Source of the DNA: Dyadobacter subterraneus
GTDB lineage: Bacteria > Bacteroidota > Bacteroidia > Cytophagales > Spirosomataceae
Direction: 5' to 3'
Assembly: GCF_015221875.1 (NCBI RefSeq)
Contig: NZ_JACYGY010000001.1
Span: 744,001-808,000, forward strand
Length of the DNA stretch: 64,000 bases
A program made the position numbers and the translations under genes. Positions 53,294-61,852 of the stretch are shown one piece after another (the stretch's first letter is position 1; each line of letters opens with the position of its first letter). The notes beneath the pieces were generated by a model. That model had not been told where the DNA came from, ran no database searches, and saw only the letters and a list, made by a program, of their open reading frames with translations.

Positions 53294-55834
53294 ATGAAAA
53301 AAGTTTACTCCCTTATGGTGATGTGCATAATAGTCTTATGCCTGTCCTATAACGAATCACACGCAAAAGTTTCTCTGACTCTTCCTGAAACTTCTTCTAC
53401 CGGAACCACCACTGCTGATTGTGGATGCGACAACAATGCTTTAACCAACGGAAGTTTTGAAAATGGTAATACCGGCTGGACAACAAGTGGAAGTTTTGAT
53501 ACTAAAAACACAGCTTATAATGTCTGTGGAAATTATGCAACTGTTCTGAATGGCGCTGGAAGTATTTACCAGCAGGTTGCTGTTGCTCCAGGTGCCGTGG
53601 TTCGCTTCTCTGCATACGGTGGCTACCATGTAAAAAACGGCCAGACCTTTAAACTTTCATTTTATACTTCGGGTGGTGCGTTAATTAATTCTAACGCAAC
53701 ATCTGTTGCCGTTGACTGGGATGTTGATAAAGCTCCTAGTAATGGTCCCATATTAAAACAGTATGTATTGAATGCAACAGCGCCGGCAGGGGCTGCATTT
53801 GCGCGTGCTGAGGCTTACGGATCAGGTGATTACTTTAAGATCGACGGTGCTTGTGTGCAGGTAACGCGTCCTCCGGCTGATTGTGGATGCGACGACAATG
53901 TTCTGACCAACGGAAGTTTTGAAAATGGTAACACAGGTTGGACCACAAACGGAAATTTTGAAACTAAAAACACAACTTATGATGTCTGTGGAAGTTATGC
54001 AACTGTTCTAAATGGCGCGGGCAGCATTTACCAGCAGTATGCTGTTGCTCCTGGTGCGGTTGTTCGTTTCTCTGCATATGGCGGATATCACGTAAAAGCT
54101 GGGCAGACATTTAAGCTTTCCTTTTATAATTCGGGCGGTACATTAATTAATGCGAACGCAACGTCAGTGGCTGTTGACTGGGATGTTGATACTGCTCCTA
54201 ATACTGGTCCAATATTAAAACAATACGTTTTGACTGCAACTGCGCCCGCAGGAGCTGCATTTGCTCGTGCTGAGGCCACTGCAACAGGTGATTATTTCAA
54301 ACTTGATGGTGCTTGTATGCAGGTAACACCGCCTCCTGCTGATTGTAATTGTGATGGAAATACTTTGGTGAACCCAAGTTTTGAAACCTATAACACAGTA
54401 AACGGAAAACAAATTCCAAGTGGATGGAGCTCTTCAAATGATGCAGGCCAGATTTTCACTGACGATGATGCATATGCTGTTTGTGGATCAAAAAATGGTC
54501 TTTTGGGTACTTCTGGCGGAAGTTTCTGGCAGGATGTAAATACTATTCCTGGAAGCACGGCGGTATTGAATATCTGGGGTGGATACCATGTAAAATCAAG
54601 TCATAAATTCCAGCTTATTTACCTGAACGCGTCAAAAGTTCAAATTGGGGCAGTTGCAGCAGAAGCTACACTTAACAAAGCAGTTGAAGATCTTCCTGCA
54701 ACAGGACCAAACGGAATGACGAAATATACTTTAACAGCTGGTGCTGCACCGGCAGGAACGTCATATATTCGTGTACTTGGATCTGCAACAGGAGATTATT
54801 TCAAAGTGGACAATGCATGTCTTAAAATTACTCCTCCGGTTTGTGAAACCTGTACAGGAAATGCCTTGTTGAATCCAAGTTTTGAAGATGGAACAAATAA
54901 CTGGACAAAAACCGGAACTGGTACTTTTACAACGTCAACGGATTACGTAGTATGTGGTGTTAAATCTGCGAAATTAACTGACAAGGTTGCGATTTCACAG
55001 TCAAAAACTATTGCACCGGGAAATACAATTACCTGGTCTATATATGCTGGCTATGATGGTTCAAACGCTGGTTACACACAAACTTTGAAAGTTAAATTCT
55101 TAAACGGATCGACTGAGTTAACATCATCGACAGTGACCGTGACAATTGACAAAGCGGTAACGGCCGGAACACTTGGTTTGAAGAAATATACATTAACCAA
55201 ACAGGCTCCGGCTACAACAACTTCTGTTGTTCTTGAAATTTCTACCAGTGCCGGTACTGTTTATTCTGATCTGGGTTGCTTTACTATCAAAACAGACACG
55301 CCGCTACCTGTAACACTTACAGATTTCAGCGTGAAAAAAGAAGGTACGAGCGCTGCACTTTCATGGAAAACCACTGCTGAAACCAACTCGAAATCTTTTG
55401 AAGTACAACATAGCCTTAATGGCAAAGAATGGGCTGTTTTAGGTTCAGTTGCTGCACAAGGTGAAAGTTTAGTTACAAAATCTTACAGCTATACACATGC
55501 TAGCCCTGCTAACGGAAACAATTTGTATCGTCTGAAAATGATTGATAACGATGAAACGTTTGCTTATAGCAGAATTGTTAGTGAAAATTTTGTTACAGAT
55601 GAGTCCGCATTACTTTACCCAAATCCAAGTTCAAATTTCATGAAGCTGAGAAATGGCAAGGAACAAATTGCCAGCATTCAGATTTATGACATCAGAGGTG
55701 TAAAGGTGAAAGACTTCATTCCGAAAGACGGTGTTGATGTTGATATCAGCAGTCTGCCAGCCGGAAATTATGTAGTAACCTTTAAACAAAGCAATGGCCT
55801 GGTAACTAAACAGAAAATTTCAGTAATCAGGTAG
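53294..55834 (+). CDS. Secreted repeat protein with type IX secretion sorting domain
   Basis: The 846-residue protein has a signal peptide MKKVYSLMVMCIIVLCLSYN. Repeats R1 and R2 (residues ~42-195 and ~196-349) are nearly identical, each with NGSFENGNTGWTT and GYHVK-GQTFKLSFY; R3 (~350-515) and R4 (~516-665) are diverged copies starting NPSFE. The fold resembles carbohydrate-binding or jelly-roll modules, each with conserved Cys. A fibronectin-like region follows, then a T9SS type A sorting domain at the C-terminus (LYPNPSSNFMKLR, IQIYDIRGVKVKDFIP, GNYVVTFKQSNG, KQKISVIR). It is exported to the cell surface or medium. The adjacent beta-glucosidase suggests polysaccharide binding. Confidence 0.87.
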   Translation: MKKVYSLMVMCIIVLCLSYNESHAKVSLTLPETSSTGTTTADCGCDNNALTNGSFENGNTGWTTSGSFDTKNTAYNVCGNYATVLNGAGSIYQQVAVAPGAVVRFSAYGGYHVKNGQTFKLSFYTSGGALINSNATSVAVDWDVDKAPSNGPILKQYVLNATAPAGAAFARAEAYGSGDYFKIDGACVQVTRPPADCGCDDNVLTNGSFENGNTGWTTNGNFETKNTTYDVCGSYATVLNGAGSIYQQYAVAPGAVVRFSAYGGYHVKAGQTFKLSFYNSGGTLINANATSVAVDWDVDTAPNTGPILKQYVLTATAPAGAAFARAEATATGDYFKLDGACMQVTPPPADCNCDGNTLVNPSFETYNTVNGKQIPSGWSSSNDAGQIFTDDDAYAVCGSKNGLLGTSGGSFWQDVNTIPGSTAVLNIWGGYHVKSSHKFQLIYLNASKVQIGAVAAEATLNKAVEDLPATGPNGMTKYTLTAGAAPAGTSYIRVLGSATGDYFKVDNACLKITPPVCETCTGNALLNPSFEDGTNNWTKTGTGTFTTSTDYVVCGVKSAKLTDKVAISQSKTIAPGNTITWSIYAGYDGSNAGYTQTLKVKFLNGSTELTSSTVTVTIDKAVTAGTLGLKKYTLTKQAPATTTSVVLEISTSAGTVYSDLGCFTIKTDTPLPVTLTDFSVKKEGTSAALSWKTTAETNSKSFEVQHSLNGKEWAVLGSVAAQGESLVTKSYSYTHASPANGNNLYRLKMIDNDETFAYSRIVSENFVTDESALLYPNPSSNFMKLRNGKEQIASIQIYDIRGVKVKDFIPKDGVDVDISSLPAGNYVVTFKQSNGLVTKQKISVIR

Positions 55835-55855
55835 TACCAAGCGTTATTAGTTTCA

Positions 55856-55893
55856 AATTCCTTCACCTGTTTGTTCGGGTGAAGGAATTTTTT
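55856..55893 (+). terminator. Terminator after the T9SS protein
   Basis: The arms aattccttcacc (55856-55867) and gggtgaaggaatt (55877-55889) are followed by T's, 22 bp past the stop. Confidence 0.85.
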
Positions 55894-56058
55894 GTTTAAA
55901 TAAAGCCCAATAATCGATGTAAAGGATAAGACCGAATTCTCAATTCACTTTCCAATGTTAAGTTTTTCATATGATTATGATAATGTTACCTTTTTGGCAA
56001 TTATTCCATTTAATTTTGTGTTACTGACTTCACGTTCAGGTTATAATCAGCAGAAACA

Positions 56059-57462
56059 TTGAAGGATTTTAAGTATAATATTGAATCATCAGAACAAGCC
56101 GTTAATCTGGAAATTCCGGAAACTGGAATTCTTTCCAGAAAAGATTTCGGCGTTGATTTCAAATGGGGAACAGCAACGGCAGCGTTTCAGGTTGAAGGTG
56201 CCGTTACAGAACATGGCAGAGGACCGTCGATCTGGGATACTTTCACAAGTCAAAAAGGGAAAATCAAAAATGGGCATCATGCTGAAATTGCCTGCGATTT
56301 TTATAACCGGTATGAGGCAGACCTTGAACTTGTTGCGGAGCTTGGTTTTAAGGAATTCCGTTTTTCACTTTCCTGGTCCAGGATTTTGCCGGATGGTACT
56401 GGCAAGATCAACCAAAGCGGTATCGATTTTTACAACCGTATTATTGATAAATGTATTTCCCTAAATATTGAACCCTGGATTACCTTGTATCACTGGGATC
56501 TGCCCCAGGCGCTGGAAGATCGTGGCGGTTGGAAAAACAGGGAAATTATAAAATGGTTTTCTGAATATGTTTCGATTTGTGCGGATGCTTTTGGCGGAAA
56601 AGTTCGAAACTGGATTGTCCTGAACGAGCCAATGGCAGTTGCTGGCTTGGGTTATACCACAGGCATGCACGCGCCGGGGAAAAAAGGATTATTTAATTTT
56701 CTTCCTGTTGTCCATCATCTGGCTATGTGCCAGGCCGAAGGCGGACGGATTGTTCGTGATATGGTTCAGGATGCCTATATCGGTACTGCACTTTCCTGCT
56801 CGCATGTGCAGCCTTTTTCGCAAAGCGCAAGAGATATCCGCGCCGCCAAAAGAGCGGATGCGATTATGAACCGTCTTTTTCTTGAACCGTGTCTGGGCAT
56901 GGGATATCCGGTGGAGACTTTCCCATTTTTGAAAGGAATCTCAAAATTCATGCTGGAAGGTGATGCAGAAAAACTAGCCTTTGATTTTGATTTTATCGGA
57001 CTTCAAAACTACTTCCGGGTTATCGTAAAACATTCCTATTTCGCACCTGTTTTGTGGCTTGAAGAAGTATCGGCCAGGAAACGCAATGTTCCGTTGACGG
57101 CCATGGGCTGGGAAGTTGCACCGGATGGCATGTATGAAATATTGAAACAGTTCAGCCAGTATCCCAACATCAGGGAAATTATCATTTCCGAAAACGGAGC
57201 GGCTTTTGAGGATATTTTGGAAAATGGAATTGTTCAGGATATTAAAAGAATTCAGTTTTTTGAAGAATATCTGGCTAATATTTTAAAAGCGAAAAATGAA
57301 GGTGTGAAAATCGGCGGTTACCTGGCCTGGTCGCTGCTGGATAATTTTGAATGGGCAGAAGGCTATGGGCCAAGGTTTGGACTGGTGTATGTCAATTATG
57401 AAAACCAGGAGCGAGTTATCAAGGATTCAGGAAAATGGTTTGCCAGATTTTTGAAGGAATAG
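56059..57462 (+). CDS. GH1 family beta-glucosidase
   Basis: The 467-residue (beta/alpha)8 enzyme has FKWGTATAAFQVEGA, the acid/base Glu in VLNEPMAV (~residue 190) and the nucleophile Glu in IISENGAAF (~377), both intact. The C-terminal LDNFEWAEGYGPRFGLVYVN is typical of the family. The length fits (440-480). There is no signal peptide, so it is cytoplasmic and would act on imported beta-glucosides. The start is a TTG at 56059: no ATG precedes the conserved fold in this frame and a stop lies 15 bp upstream. The T9SS protein before it may supply substrate. Confidence 0.9.
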   Translation: MKDFKYNIESSEQAVNLEIPETGILSRKDFGVDFKWGTATAAFQVEGAVTEHGRGPSIWDTFTSQKGKIKNGHHAEIACDFYNRYEADLELVAELGFKEFRFSLSWSRILPDGTGKINQSGIDFYNRIIDKCISLNIEPWITLYHWDLPQALEDRGGWKNREIIKWFSEYVSICADAFGGKVRNWIVLNEPMAVAGLGYTTGMHAPGKKGLFNFLPVVHHLAMCQAEGGRIVRDMVQDAYIGTALSCSHVQPFSQSARDIRAAKRADAIMNRLFLEPCLGMGYPVETFPFLKGISKFMLEGDAEKLAFDFDFIGLQNYFRVIVKHSYFAPVLWLEEVSARKRNVPLTAMGWEVAPDGMYEILKQFSQYPNIREIIISENGAAFEDILENGIVQDIKRIQFFEEYLANILKAKNEGVKIGGYLAWSLLDNFEWAEGYGPRFGLVYVNYENQERVIKDSGKWFARFLKE

Positions 57463-57552
57463 ACTGTGGATCAATAATATTTTAAGGCGCTTCCAACCTT
57501 TTTTATTCAAACGGAATCTTGTAATTATAACAAAATTCCAAACCTTTCTGCC

Positions 57553-57909
57553 ATGAAAATATTAGTCTTTTTACTCGCCTTATTCACTTTTACTGCCTGC
57601 ACTGACGACAAACTTCCAACCGATGTCGTAATACTGGAAAGCGATGCCCAATGGGTTAACATGCTTGCGACGGATGGTTGCTCCTGGCATTTTGAAGTTC
57701 CGTCGGGAGATTCTCTGCTTTATTATTTGCCATCCGAAACTTCTTTAAAAGTGGTCGAAAAAGAGCTTGGGAAAAAAGAAGATTATTATTCTTTTACCAA
57801 AGTGCATATTCGTTATAGTCTTACGGATAGGAAAAAAGGTGTTGCCTGTGGTTGGGGTGCGACCGGGAATTTTACGGAGATTGAGGTTTATAAGATTGAT
57901 AAAGAATAG
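57553..57909 (+). CDS. Small lipoprotein of unknown function
   Basis: This 118-residue protein has MKILVFLLALFTFTACTDDK, a lipobox ending in Cys-16. The mature part is beta-rich with Cys in DGCSWHFEVPSGDSLLYYLP and GVACGWGATGNFTEIEVYKI. No family is recognised; the short cysteine-containing beta pattern recalls small Bacteroidota lipoproteins. It begins 90 bp after the glucosidase and has its own terminator behind. Confidence 0.72.
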   Translation: MKILVFLLALFTFTACTDDKLPTDVVILESDAQWVNMLATDGCSWHFEVPSGDSLLYYLPSETSLKVVEKELGKKEDYYSFTKVHIRYSLTDRKKGVACGWGATGNFTEIEVYKIDKE

Positions 57910-57947
57910 TTTAAGAATCTAAGCGGTTTCACGCAAGCAGGTAAAAA

Positions 57948-57999
57948 AAGGGCAAATTTCGCAAAGTTAAAATCTTAGCGAGCTTTGCCCTTCTTTTTT
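57948..57999 (+). terminator. Terminator after the small lipoprotein
   Basis: The arms aagggcaaatttcgc (57948-57962) and gcgagctttgccctt (57978-57992) pair imperfectly, followed by T's. Confidence 0.8.
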
Positions 58000-58097
58000 G
58001 CTTTGCATTAAATCTTAAGAAAAGTTTTGAGACCCACGCAACCTCTATTTAACTTTTAACATCTTACCTCCAAACGACAAAGAAAACTTATTAGATC

Positions 58098-59138
58098 ATG
58101 AAAAAAATTAATCTACTTTTAGCCGCATTCGTTCTATTTATTACAATTTCTTCCAATGCGCAGAATTCAGACGACAAGCCTTACGTCAGTAAAAATTTCA
58201 CTAGCGCATCGCTTACTAATCTTAAAGTGGAAACTTCCGGCGGTTCCATAACCGTTGCCGGCGATCAGGCAAACGGTGTGAAGGTTGAAATGTACGTTCG
58301 TCCGAATAACTGGAACGGGAAAGTCAATCTGAGCAAAGAAGAAATTGAAGACAAACTTGAAGATTTTGATATTTTTATCGGTACCGAAGGCAGTGTTCTG
58401 AAAGCAACTGCTATTCGTAAAAACAGAAACGGCTGGGATAAAAACAGCGTTTCTATATCCTTCAAAGTTTCTACACCAAGAAATATGGCAACCAACCTGC
58501 GTACAAGCGGCGGAAGTATCCGTATTTCTTCACTTACCGGAGAACAGGATTTCAGAACATCAGGCGGAAGTTTGAAAGTATCTGATCTTGACGGCATTAT
58601 CAATGGACAAACTTCCGGCGGTAGTATTGAAGTTGAAAATTGCAAAAAAGAAATCACGCTGGGAACAAGCGGCGGAAGTATCAAAGCGAGCGAACTGAAT
58701 GGAAAAATTAATTTGCATACCTCTGGCGGAAGCATTACGCTGAATGGACTTGATGGTACAATTGTAGCCCAAACAAGCGGCGGAAGCATCAAAGGTGATG
58801 GAATTAAAGGTGATCTTGACGCCGGAACTTCGGGTGGATCTGTGCGCCTTGCCGGACTTTCGGGGAGCGTGAAAGCACATACAAGCGGCGGAAGTATGGA
58901 AGTTGAAATTACTCAGGTTGGCAAGTTTGTAGATTTGTCTACGTCCGCTGGGAGCCTTCGTGTGAATATGCCAATGGATAAAGGAATGGATTTAAATCTG
59001 AGAGGAAACAAAGTAACTGTAAGTTTGAAAAACTTTGACGGACAAGTTGAAAAAGACCGTGTTCTTGGAAAAATGAATGGTGGCGGGATTCCTGTTAATT
59101 TGTCAGCGAACGGTGGTTCTGTCTCTATTAATCAATAA
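58098..59138 (+). CDS. DUF4097-family secreted beta-repeat protein
   Basis: The 346-residue protein has a signal peptide MKKINLLLAAFVLFITISSNAQ. The rest is a regular beta-solenoid-like series of TSGGSI/TSGGSL units: about eight copies between residues ~35 and ~270 spaced at 18-20 residues, for example LRTSGGSIRISSLTG and GTSGGSIKASELNG. DUF4097 proteins of this type form beta-helical stacks and are often found beside envelope-stress genes; their partner is unknown. It ends 33 bp before activator site C and is probably transcribed independently of permease 8. Confidence 0.87.
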   Translation: MKKINLLLAAFVLFITISSNAQNSDDKPYVSKNFTSASLTNLKVETSGGSITVAGDQANGVKVEMYVRPNNWNGKVNLSKEEIEDKLEDFDIFIGTEGSVLKATAIRKNRNGWDKNSVSISFKVSTPRNMATNLRTSGGSIRISSLTGEQDFRTSGGSLKVSDLDGIINGQTSGGSIEVENCKKEITLGTSGGSIKASELNGKINLHTSGGSITLNGLDGTIVAQTSGGSIKGDGIKGDLDAGTSGGSVRLAGLSGSVKAHTSGGSMEVEITQVGKFVDLSTSAGSLRVNMPMDKGMDLNLRGNKVTVSLKNFDGQVEKDRVLGKMNGGGIPVNLSANGGSVSINQ

Positions 59139-59170
59139 AAACATTACTCGTAATCCTTGTCTTTTACAGG

Positions 59171-59206
59171 CGTTCGTCCCTGAACAAAAGTGTCCGTTAT
59201 CGGACA
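59171..59206 (+). promoter_or_regulatory. Tandem-dyad upstream activator site C
   Basis: CGTTCG-N4-TGAACA (59171-59186) and TGTCCG-N4-CGGACA (59191-59206) are 20 bp apart with AAAG between. The first half-site (CGTTCG) matches TGTCCG at four of six positions. The second dyad is extended to a perfect 11-bp arm palindrome (AAAAGTGTCCG, ttat, CGGACACTTTT). Confidence 0.72.
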
Positions 59207-59258
59207 CTTTTGTTGTTTAATAGCTACTTAAAATATTGAATATCAGTTTGATATTATT

Positions 59259-59274
59259 TTGGCATAAGATTTAC
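59259..59274 (+). promoter_or_regulatory. Sigma-54-like promoter before permease 8
   Basis: TTGGCAT (59259-59265) and TTTAC (59270-59274) give GG-N10-AC, close to the -24/-12 consensus. The GG lies 55 bp past activator site C and about 85 bp before the ATG. Confidence 0.6.
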
Positions 59275-59345
59275 TCTAATGATTGATAATATGCAACCTA
59301 TGAAATTCCGTTTGCCGGATTTCCTTTCCCTTAAATCTGTCGGTC

Positions 59346-61754
59346 ATGTTCAAAAATTACATCAAAATCGCCTGGCGAAATCTTACGCGTAACAGTTTGT
59401 ATGCTTTACTTAATGTGGCTGGTCTTTCCATAGGCCTGGCATGCGCGCTGATTGTCTTCTGGTTTATACGTTTTCAAACTTCTTTTGATCATTCGAATAG
59501 CAATATTGATCACATCTACCAGATCACGACGGAGTTTCATTCTGATGGCGTTTCCTATTCCCGCGGTGTTCCGGCTCCTATGTGGAAGGCGATGGCAGCG
59601 GAGTTGCCTCAATACAAATCCAGCATGTGTTTTGAGCAATCGGACGCCTTTATGGCCGCTTTGGATAACGGCGGGAAAGCTGTTAAAAAATTCAAGGAAG
59701 AAGGCCCGAATCTGGCGTTTGTCCAGCCGGAATTTTTCTCCATTTTCGATTCTCACTGGCAAATTGGCACACCAAAAACTTCACTGACCAAGCCGAATAC
59801 TATTGTTATCAGTGAGAAAATGGCCAAAAAATATTTTGGTACTGAAAATCCGATTGGTAAAAGTATTCGCCTCGAAAACGAGCTTAATCTGGAAGTGACC
59901 GGTATCATCGACAATATCGCTGAAAATACAGATCTACCTTATGAGTTTTTTGTTTCATTTCAAACACTCATTGCAAACCCGAAATTCAATTACGGAGGTG
60001 CCGGACTAGACAACTGGGGTGGTGTTAATTCCAGAACTTTTTGTTTCCTTTTATTGCCTGAAAATGTAAATGTGAAAGGTGTTGAAAAACAAATGGCAGC
60101 ACTGAACAAGAAATATCACAGTACCGATTTTGCCTTTTACAAACATCCGTTGATTCCTTATTCAGCCATGCATCATTCCGAAAATTATAACGGATCTATG
60201 CCTATGAAATGGATCTGGATCATGAGCGTGATCGGGATATTTTTGATTGTAACGGCCTGTTTTAATTTTATCAACATGGCTACTGCGCAAGCACTTAGAC
60301 GTTCCAAGGAAGTTGGAGTTCGTAAGGCTGTCGGTGGAACAAGAAGTCAGGTTTTTATTCAGTTTATGACGGAAACTGCATTGATTACCGTTGCAGCCCT
60401 GGTCATTGGTTTTGTCCTTGCGATTCTGGTCGTGCCGCATATCAACAGCTGGCTTGATCAGCCTGGAACCTGGCCTGTAAACATTAATCTGGCAGACGGT
60501 TTGTTATGGATTTTCCTCGTATCGCTTTTTCTTGCTGTGGTACTTTTGGCAGGATCATATCCGGGTGGAATTCTGGCAGGTTTCAGGCCGGTTTTAGCTT
60601 TGAAAGGGAATATTTCAACACGACAAATCGGTGGAATTTCTTTACGCCGCGGATTAATTGTTTTCCAATTTGTGCTCATTCAGCTTTTGGTCATATGCAC
60701 GCTGGTTGTCAACAATCAGGTTGATTTTATGTTATCACAATCTGTCGGTTATGAAACGAAAGGAATTGCAGAAATCAAGATTCCTACGCCCGACAAAGTA
60801 AATCAGTCCACTTTCAGACAAAGACTATTACAAATTCCAGGAATTTCGGATGCTTCATTTTGTCTGTTTCTTCCCACAACCAATTCCAATAATAACAGCA
60901 ACGTTCAATTTGACACCCGCCAAAAGGAAGAATTGTGGAGCATGAATACCAAAAATGCTGATGATAATTATGTCAAAACTTTTGGGCTTCAATTTGTTGC
61001 GGGCGAAAATATTCCTAAAAGCGACACCATCCGTGGTTTTTTGATTAATGAAAAAGCAGTGGAACGTTTGGGGTTGAAAAATCCTCAGGATGTGATTGGT
61101 AAAAATCTTAAAATCTGGGGCGTAACAGCTCCGATTTATGGCGTATTGAAAAACTGGAATAATACTTCATTTAAAAGTGGCATCAATCCCATCGCGATTT
61201 TCACCTACAAGGATTACAACTATACCTGCGCCATCAAACTGAACACCGCCAATCTTCATCAGACCATGAAAAGTGTAGAGAAATTATGGAATGAATACTT
61301 CCCGGATTATCTCTACGAACAAGCTTTTATGGATGATAAAATTGCCAAAAGTTATGAGCTGGAAAACATGATGCTAAAACTGATACGCGTATTTTCCTTC
61401 ATCGCGATTTTCATCGGTTGTCTTGGTTTGTACGGTTTGGTGAAATTTATGGCTTCGCAGAAAACAAAGGAAATAGGTGTCCGCAAAGTTTTGGGAGCCA
61501 GCATTATCAACATCATTGGTCTTTTTGGTAAAGAAATAGCATTACTCATTGTCGTTGCTTTTGTCGTTGCCGCTCCGCTGGGCTGGTATGTGATGCACGG
61601 CTGGCTGCAAGATTATGAATACCGGATTCCAATTGGTGCCGAAATCATGATCCTGGCCGTTACGATCACATTTATTGTGGCAGGTATCACGGCCGGATAT
61701 GAATCGATAAAAGCCGCGCTGGTAAATCCGGTAAAATCACTGAAATCAGAATAG
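59346..61754 (+). CDS. FtsX/MacB-type duplicated ABC permease 8
   Basis: The 802-residue paralogue starts MFKNYIKIAWRNLTRNSLYA. Half one reads VTACFNFINMATAQALRRSKEVG near residue 301, and half two GCLGLYGLVKFMASQKTKEIG near 690 (FMASQK in place of FTAEQR). It ends LVNPVKSLKSE. It lies 10.8 kb after permease 7 but carries its own dyad module and sigma-54-like promoter, so it belongs to the same regulon. The TM order is 1+3+1+3. A GC-rich hairpin repeat (61767-61799) follows the stop. Confidence 0.9.
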   Translation: MFKNYIKIAWRNLTRNSLYALLNVAGLSIGLACALIVFWFIRFQTSFDHSNSNIDHIYQITTEFHSDGVSYSRGVPAPMWKAMAAELPQYKSSMCFEQSDAFMAALDNGGKAVKKFKEEGPNLAFVQPEFFSIFDSHWQIGTPKTSLTKPNTIVISEKMAKKYFGTENPIGKSIRLENELNLEVTGIIDNIAENTDLPYEFFVSFQTLIANPKFNYGGAGLDNWGGVNSRTFCFLLLPENVNVKGVEKQMAALNKKYHSTDFAFYKHPLIPYSAMHHSENYNGSMPMKWIWIMSVIGIFLIVTACFNFINMATAQALRRSKEVGVRKAVGGTRSQVFIQFMTETALITVAALVIGFVLAILVVPHINSWLDQPGTWPVNINLADGLLWIFLVSLFLAVVLLAGSYPGGILAGFRPVLALKGNISTRQIGGISLRRGLIVFQFVLIQLLVICTLVVNNQVDFMLSQSVGYETKGIAEIKIPTPDKVNQSTFRQRLLQIPGISDASFCLFLPTTNSNNNSNVQFDTRQKEELWSMNTKNADDNYVKTFGLQFVAGENIPKSDTIRGFLINEKAVERLGLKNPQDVIGKNLKIWGVTAPIYGVLKNWNNTSFKSGINPIAIFTYKDYNYTCAIKLNTANLHQTMKSVEKLWNEYFPDYLYEQAFMDDKIAKSYELENMMLKLIRVFSFIAIFIGCLGLYGLVKFMASQKTKEIGVRKVLGASIINIIGLFGKEIALLIVVAFVVAAPLGWYVMHGWLQDYEYRIPIGAEIMILAVTITFIVAGITAGYESIKAALVNPVKSLKSE

Positions 61755-61766
61755 TTTACGCGACAG

Positions 61767-61799
61767 CCCGTCGGACGGCTTTTTCTGCCGTCCGACGGG
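61767..61799. repeat. GC-rich hairpin repeat (second locus)
   Basis: CCCGTCGGACGG (61767-61778) and its exact complement (61788-61799) enclose a 9-nt loop rich in T. It shares its 12-bp arm with the two hairpins at 15282-15316 and 15346-15380, so it is a dispersed element. Between permeases 8 and 9 it could weaken read-through. Confidence 0.8.
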
Positions 61800-61852
61800 T
61801 AATTAAAGTTGGAAAAGACTCAAAATTCCATCAGCCATAAAAATTTATAACC

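Noticed and set aside
58265..58880. Minus-strand frames of 106-175 codons opposite the DUF4097 gene
   Set aside because: Artefacts of the repetitive TSGGS codons read on the other strand.
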